Of a stretch of DNA of 64,000 bases, positions 62,004-64,000 are shown in pieces. A program made the translations under genes and the position numbers. This DNA is from Jiangella sp. DSM 45060. GTDB taxonomy: Bacteria; Actinomycetota; Actinomycetes; Jiangellales; Jiangellaceae. Below the pieces are notes generated by a model that worked only from the letters and a program-made list of their open reading frames with translations, had not been told where the DNA came from and ran no database searches. Numbering within the stretch: the stretch's first letter is position 1; each line of letters begins with the position of its first letter. The stretch is from assembly GCF_900105175.1 (NCBI RefSeq), contig NZ_LT629771.1, positions 2,480,001-2,544,000 on the forward strand, given 5' to 3'.

Positions 62004-62579
62004 TCAGAGCCCGGCGAGGAGGGCGCCCCCGACCACCGCGATGACGGCGAAGCCCGCGACACAGAGCAGGATGACCCCCACGGGGTGCCGCTCGACCCAC
62101 CCGGCGGCGCCGGGCTGCGCGCGGGCCAGCCGGGCGCCGGTGACCGGGTCGTCCGGCCCGCCGAGGGGCAGCCCGAGGTGCTCGACCAGGCGGTCGAGGT
62201 CGGCGGGGTCGTAGAGAGCGCCGTTGATGCGCGCCAGCACCCCGCCCTGCGCGTCGAGGAGGAAGACGGTGCGGGCGGCTGCCCCGGGCCGGAGCAGCGT
62301 GGCCAGCACCACCGAGGCGGGCTCCGCGCGGTCGAGCCGGCGGTGGCCGAAGAGCCGGCGCACGGAGATCGCGGCCGGGCCGGCGACGATGCGGGAGCGC
62401 CACAGGTGGGCGGCGGCGACGACGATCGTCAGCGCGGCCAGCGCGAGGCCGGTGATCAGCGCGGGCCGGCCACCGGCGAGCGCGCCGGCGACGACGAGGA
62501 CGGCCGCGATGACGGCGGCGATCGAGAGGAGCTGCCGCCGCGGCCCGGCCGCCGGCCGGAGGACGAGTGGGGTGGACAC
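62004..62579 (-). CDS. PH-like membrane protein, tandem paralog 3
   Basis: A 191-aa paralog with two N-terminal membrane segments (about 17-58), the PH-like part (SRIVAGPAAISVRRLFGHRRL) and a shared DPADLDRLVEHLGLPL helix. A WVERHP junction leads into a last membrane segment. GTG start 29 nt after the preceding gene. Unknown function. Confidence 0.75.
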   Translation of the reverse strand: MSTPLVLRPAAGPRRQLLSIAAVIAAVLVVAGALAGGRPALITGLALAALTIVVAAAHLWRSRIVAGPAAISVRRLFGHRRLDRAEPASVVLATLLRPGAAARTVFLLDAQGGVLARINGALYDPADLDRLVEHLGLPLGGPDDPVTGARLARAQPGAAGWVERHPVGVILLCVAGFAVIAVVGGALLAGL

Positions 62580-62608
62580 GGATGCCGACCCTAGGCCACG
62601 GCGGCGGC

Positions 62609-63190
62609 TCAGGCCGTCAGGAGGGCGCCGAGCAGGCCGATGGCGATGACCAGGACGACGATCCCGCACCCCACCGCGAACGAGGACGAGTACGGCCGCC
62701 GCTCGGCCAGCGGGACGATGCCGGGGTGCTCGTCGGCGAGGCGGGCGGCGGTCATCGGCCGGTCGTGCTCGATCGCCGGGCGGCCGAGGTGCCGGAGCAG
62801 CTGGTCGACGTCGTAGCTCTCGTAGTGGGTGACGGTGATCCGCAGCAGCACGTCCGGCCCCGGACCGCCGATCAGGAACAGCGTCGGGACCACCGGGCCG
62901 CGCGGCGGCACCAGCGTCGCCCGGACCACGCTCGTCACCTCGTCCAGCGGCTGCCGCCGGGTGCGGAACAGGCCGGTCACCGCGATCTCCGCCGGCGTCA
63001 CGACGATCCGCGACCGCCGCAGGTACACGTACCCGGCGGCGAGAGCGACGACGCACAGTGACAGCGCGATCAGCAGCCCGGTGGCGCCGCCGATGGCGGT
63101 CACGATGAGGGTGAAGGCCGCGTACACGAAGCTCGCCGTCGCGACGGCCCGGCGCCGCCGCCGCGCCGACGGGCGCAGCTCCCAGAGCAT
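62609..63190 (-). CDS. PH-like membrane protein, tandem paralog 2
   Basis: A 193-aa paralog: two membrane segments (about 17-56), then SRIVVTPAEIAVTGLFRTRRQPLDEV, then YDVDQLLRHLGRP and a terminal membrane segment following HPGIVPLAERRPY. Its ATG shares one base with the stop of paralog 1, so both are co-translated. Unknown function. Confidence 0.76.
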   Translation of the reverse strand: MLWELRPSARRRRRAVATASFVYAAFTLIVTAIGGATGLLIALSLCVVALAAGYVYLRRSRIVVTPAEIAVTGLFRTRRQPLDEVTSVVRATLVPPRGPVVPTLFLIGGPGPDVLLRITVTHYESYDVDQLLRHLGRPAIEHDRPMTAARLADEHPGIVPLAERRPYSSSFAVGCGIVVLVIAIGLLGALLTA

Positions 63191-63768
63191 CAGACGGCCA
63201 GCGCGGCGACGATCGCCGCGATGATGATCACCAGCACGACGATCCCGCCCGTGATGGCGAACGCGAACCGGTACGGATGCCGCTCGATCCACGGCACGAT
63301 GCCCGGGTAGTGCTTCGCCACCTGGCCGGCGGTGATCGGCCGGTCGGCGACGACGGTGGGCAGCCGGAGGTGCTCGACGAGGCGGTCGAGGTCGGCCCGC
63401 GGGTAGTTGACGCCGTGGATGCGCAGCAGCAGCTGCTCGTCGCGGTCGAGCACGAAGATCGAGTCGTTCACCGGCGCGCGCGGCGCCACCACCAGGGCCC
63501 GCACGATCGACGCGGCCCGGGCGCGGTCGGCCCGCTTGTGCGTGACGAACCCGCGCACGGCGATCTCGGACGACGTGACGGTGACCCGCGAGCGCAGCAG
63601 GTGCCCGGCGATCGGCACGACCACCAGTGAGGCGACGCCCAGCCCGATCAGCAGCCCGGTGGCGCCCGCGGAGGCGCCGGTGAACACGCACAGCCCGACG
63701 AAGATCACGACGGGGATCAGCGCCCAGGGCCGGTGCCGCACGGTCGGCCGCAGGACGAGTTCCGTCAT
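63190..63768 (-). CDS. PH-like membrane protein, tandem paralog 1
   Basis: A 192-aa paralog with the same layout: membrane segments at about 14-58, SRVTVTSSEIAVRGFVTHKRA, YPRADLDRLVEHLRLP, GIVPWIERHPYRF and a final membrane segment. The ATG starts 11 nt after the kinase stop, so the four paralogs probably share its transcript. Unknown function; the closest sibling is paralog 3 in the LDRLVEHL helix. Confidence 0.76.
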   Translation of the reverse strand: MTELVLRPTVRHRPWALIPVVIFVGLCVFTGASAGATGLLIGLGVASLVVVPIAGHLLRSRVTVTSSEIAVRGFVTHKRADRARAASIVRALVVAPRAPVNDSIFVLDRDEQLLLRIHGVNYPRADLDRLVEHLRLPTVVADRPITAGQVAKHYPGIVPWIERHPYRFAFAITGGIVVLVIIIAAIVAALAV

Positions 63769-63779
63769 GCCGCACGACC

Positions 63780-64000
63780 CTAGGACACGGCCTCCGGCGC
63801 GCCGATGGTGGCCCGGGCCGGCGGCAGCGTGACGACGAATCGGGCGCCCGGCCCGGCGTCCTCGACGACCACCGTGCCGCCGTGCGACACGACGATCTCG
63901 CGGGCGATGGCCAGCCCCAGGCCGGTGCCGCCGGCGTCGCGGTCGCGGGCGGCGTCGAGGCGGGCGAAGCGTTCGAAGATGCGTTCGCGGTCGGCCGGGG
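63780..64000 (-). CDS. sensor histidine kinase, C-terminal end
   Basis: The last 73 codons of a kinase gene that starts beyond the window. The ATPase-domain F- and G-boxes are present: [10 protein letters not shown], then [19 protein letters not shown], ending with [12 protein letters not shown]. The type (orthodox HATPase_c with HisKA expected) differs from the two NarL-partner kinases in this window. Its sensor part and regulator are not visible. Confidence 0.9.
   Translation of the reverse strand, partial: PADRERIFERFARLDAARDRDAGGTGLGLAIAREIVVSHGGTVVVEDAGPGARFVVTLPPARATIGAPEAVS

Overview
The window reads as chromosome of a high-GC actinomycete. Supporting signs are the very GC-rich codon use and many GTG starts. 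The gene content is also typical of actinobacteria: DUF3099, SAV_6107-type HEPN, DUF7455, PAC2, an HrdB-like principal sigma factor with a long charged N-terminus, an InhA-type enoyl-ACP reductase, an LprG-like lipoprotein and a LexA box of the mycobacterial form. Many genes appear leaderless, with a TANNNT-like box about 6 nt before the start codon. I cannot name the genus from sequence alone; a Jiangella-like organism would fit but is only a guess.

Layout. 1-5.1 kb: the end of moaA, DUF3099, a dodecin, and a tightly overlapped operon fabG-fabI-S33 peptidase-DivIVA-repeat protein. 5.1-13 kb: leftward idsA, a divergent iron-uptake pair (FhuF-like reductase and siderophore-binding lipoprotein) under a probable IdeR/DmdR iron box, metF, a shortened CrtI-like flavoprotein, YbaK, a HEPN gene behind a textbook LexA box, a 700-bp gene-poor stretch and PAC2. 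13-24 kb: M48 protease, a MacAB-like adaptor/ATPase/permease trio, a large secreted subtilase, and an ABC-2 exporter with its own two-component system. 24.6-36.2 kb: housekeeping and repair genes (dinB, Usp, HhH-GPD protein, SpoIIE phosphatase, sigA, arginase-fold protein, rhomboid, ArsR/SRPBCC pair, DUF7455, and a second GyrB-like subunit, parE). 36.4-39.4 kb: a small accessory cluster of unrecognised, partly paralogous membrane proteins, one of which looks frameshifted. 39.8-46.5 kb: a secreted protein and a complete Mrp Na+/H+ antiporter operon with fused A/B subunits. 46.9-51.7 kb: GNAT, a decayed LLM oxidoreductase gene, and a second exporter plus two-component system. 51.8-58.1 kb: an LprG-like lipoprotein/MFS/ferredoxin-like/carbonic anhydrase operon and a TetR-controlled MFS exporter. 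58.1-64 kb: the GyrA-like partner parC, a DinB-fold protein, four tandem PH-like membrane paralogs and the end of a histidine kinase gene.

The most unusual signals lie outside coding sequence. Two homologous intergenic elements of about 450 bp (24.07-24.53 and 46.47-46.91 kb) sit 22 kb apart, both between convergent genes. Each has a conserved hairpin start, a repeat-rich variable centre and a 61-bp block identical at 60 positions. I do not recognise the family. The second candidate for something undescribed is the 36.4-39.4 kb cluster, which starts with a well-supported 41-codon gene translationally coupled to the next. In it the same soluble domain occurs both after and before a pair of membrane segments. 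No CRISPR array, tRNA, rRNA, transposase or prophage gene was seen.
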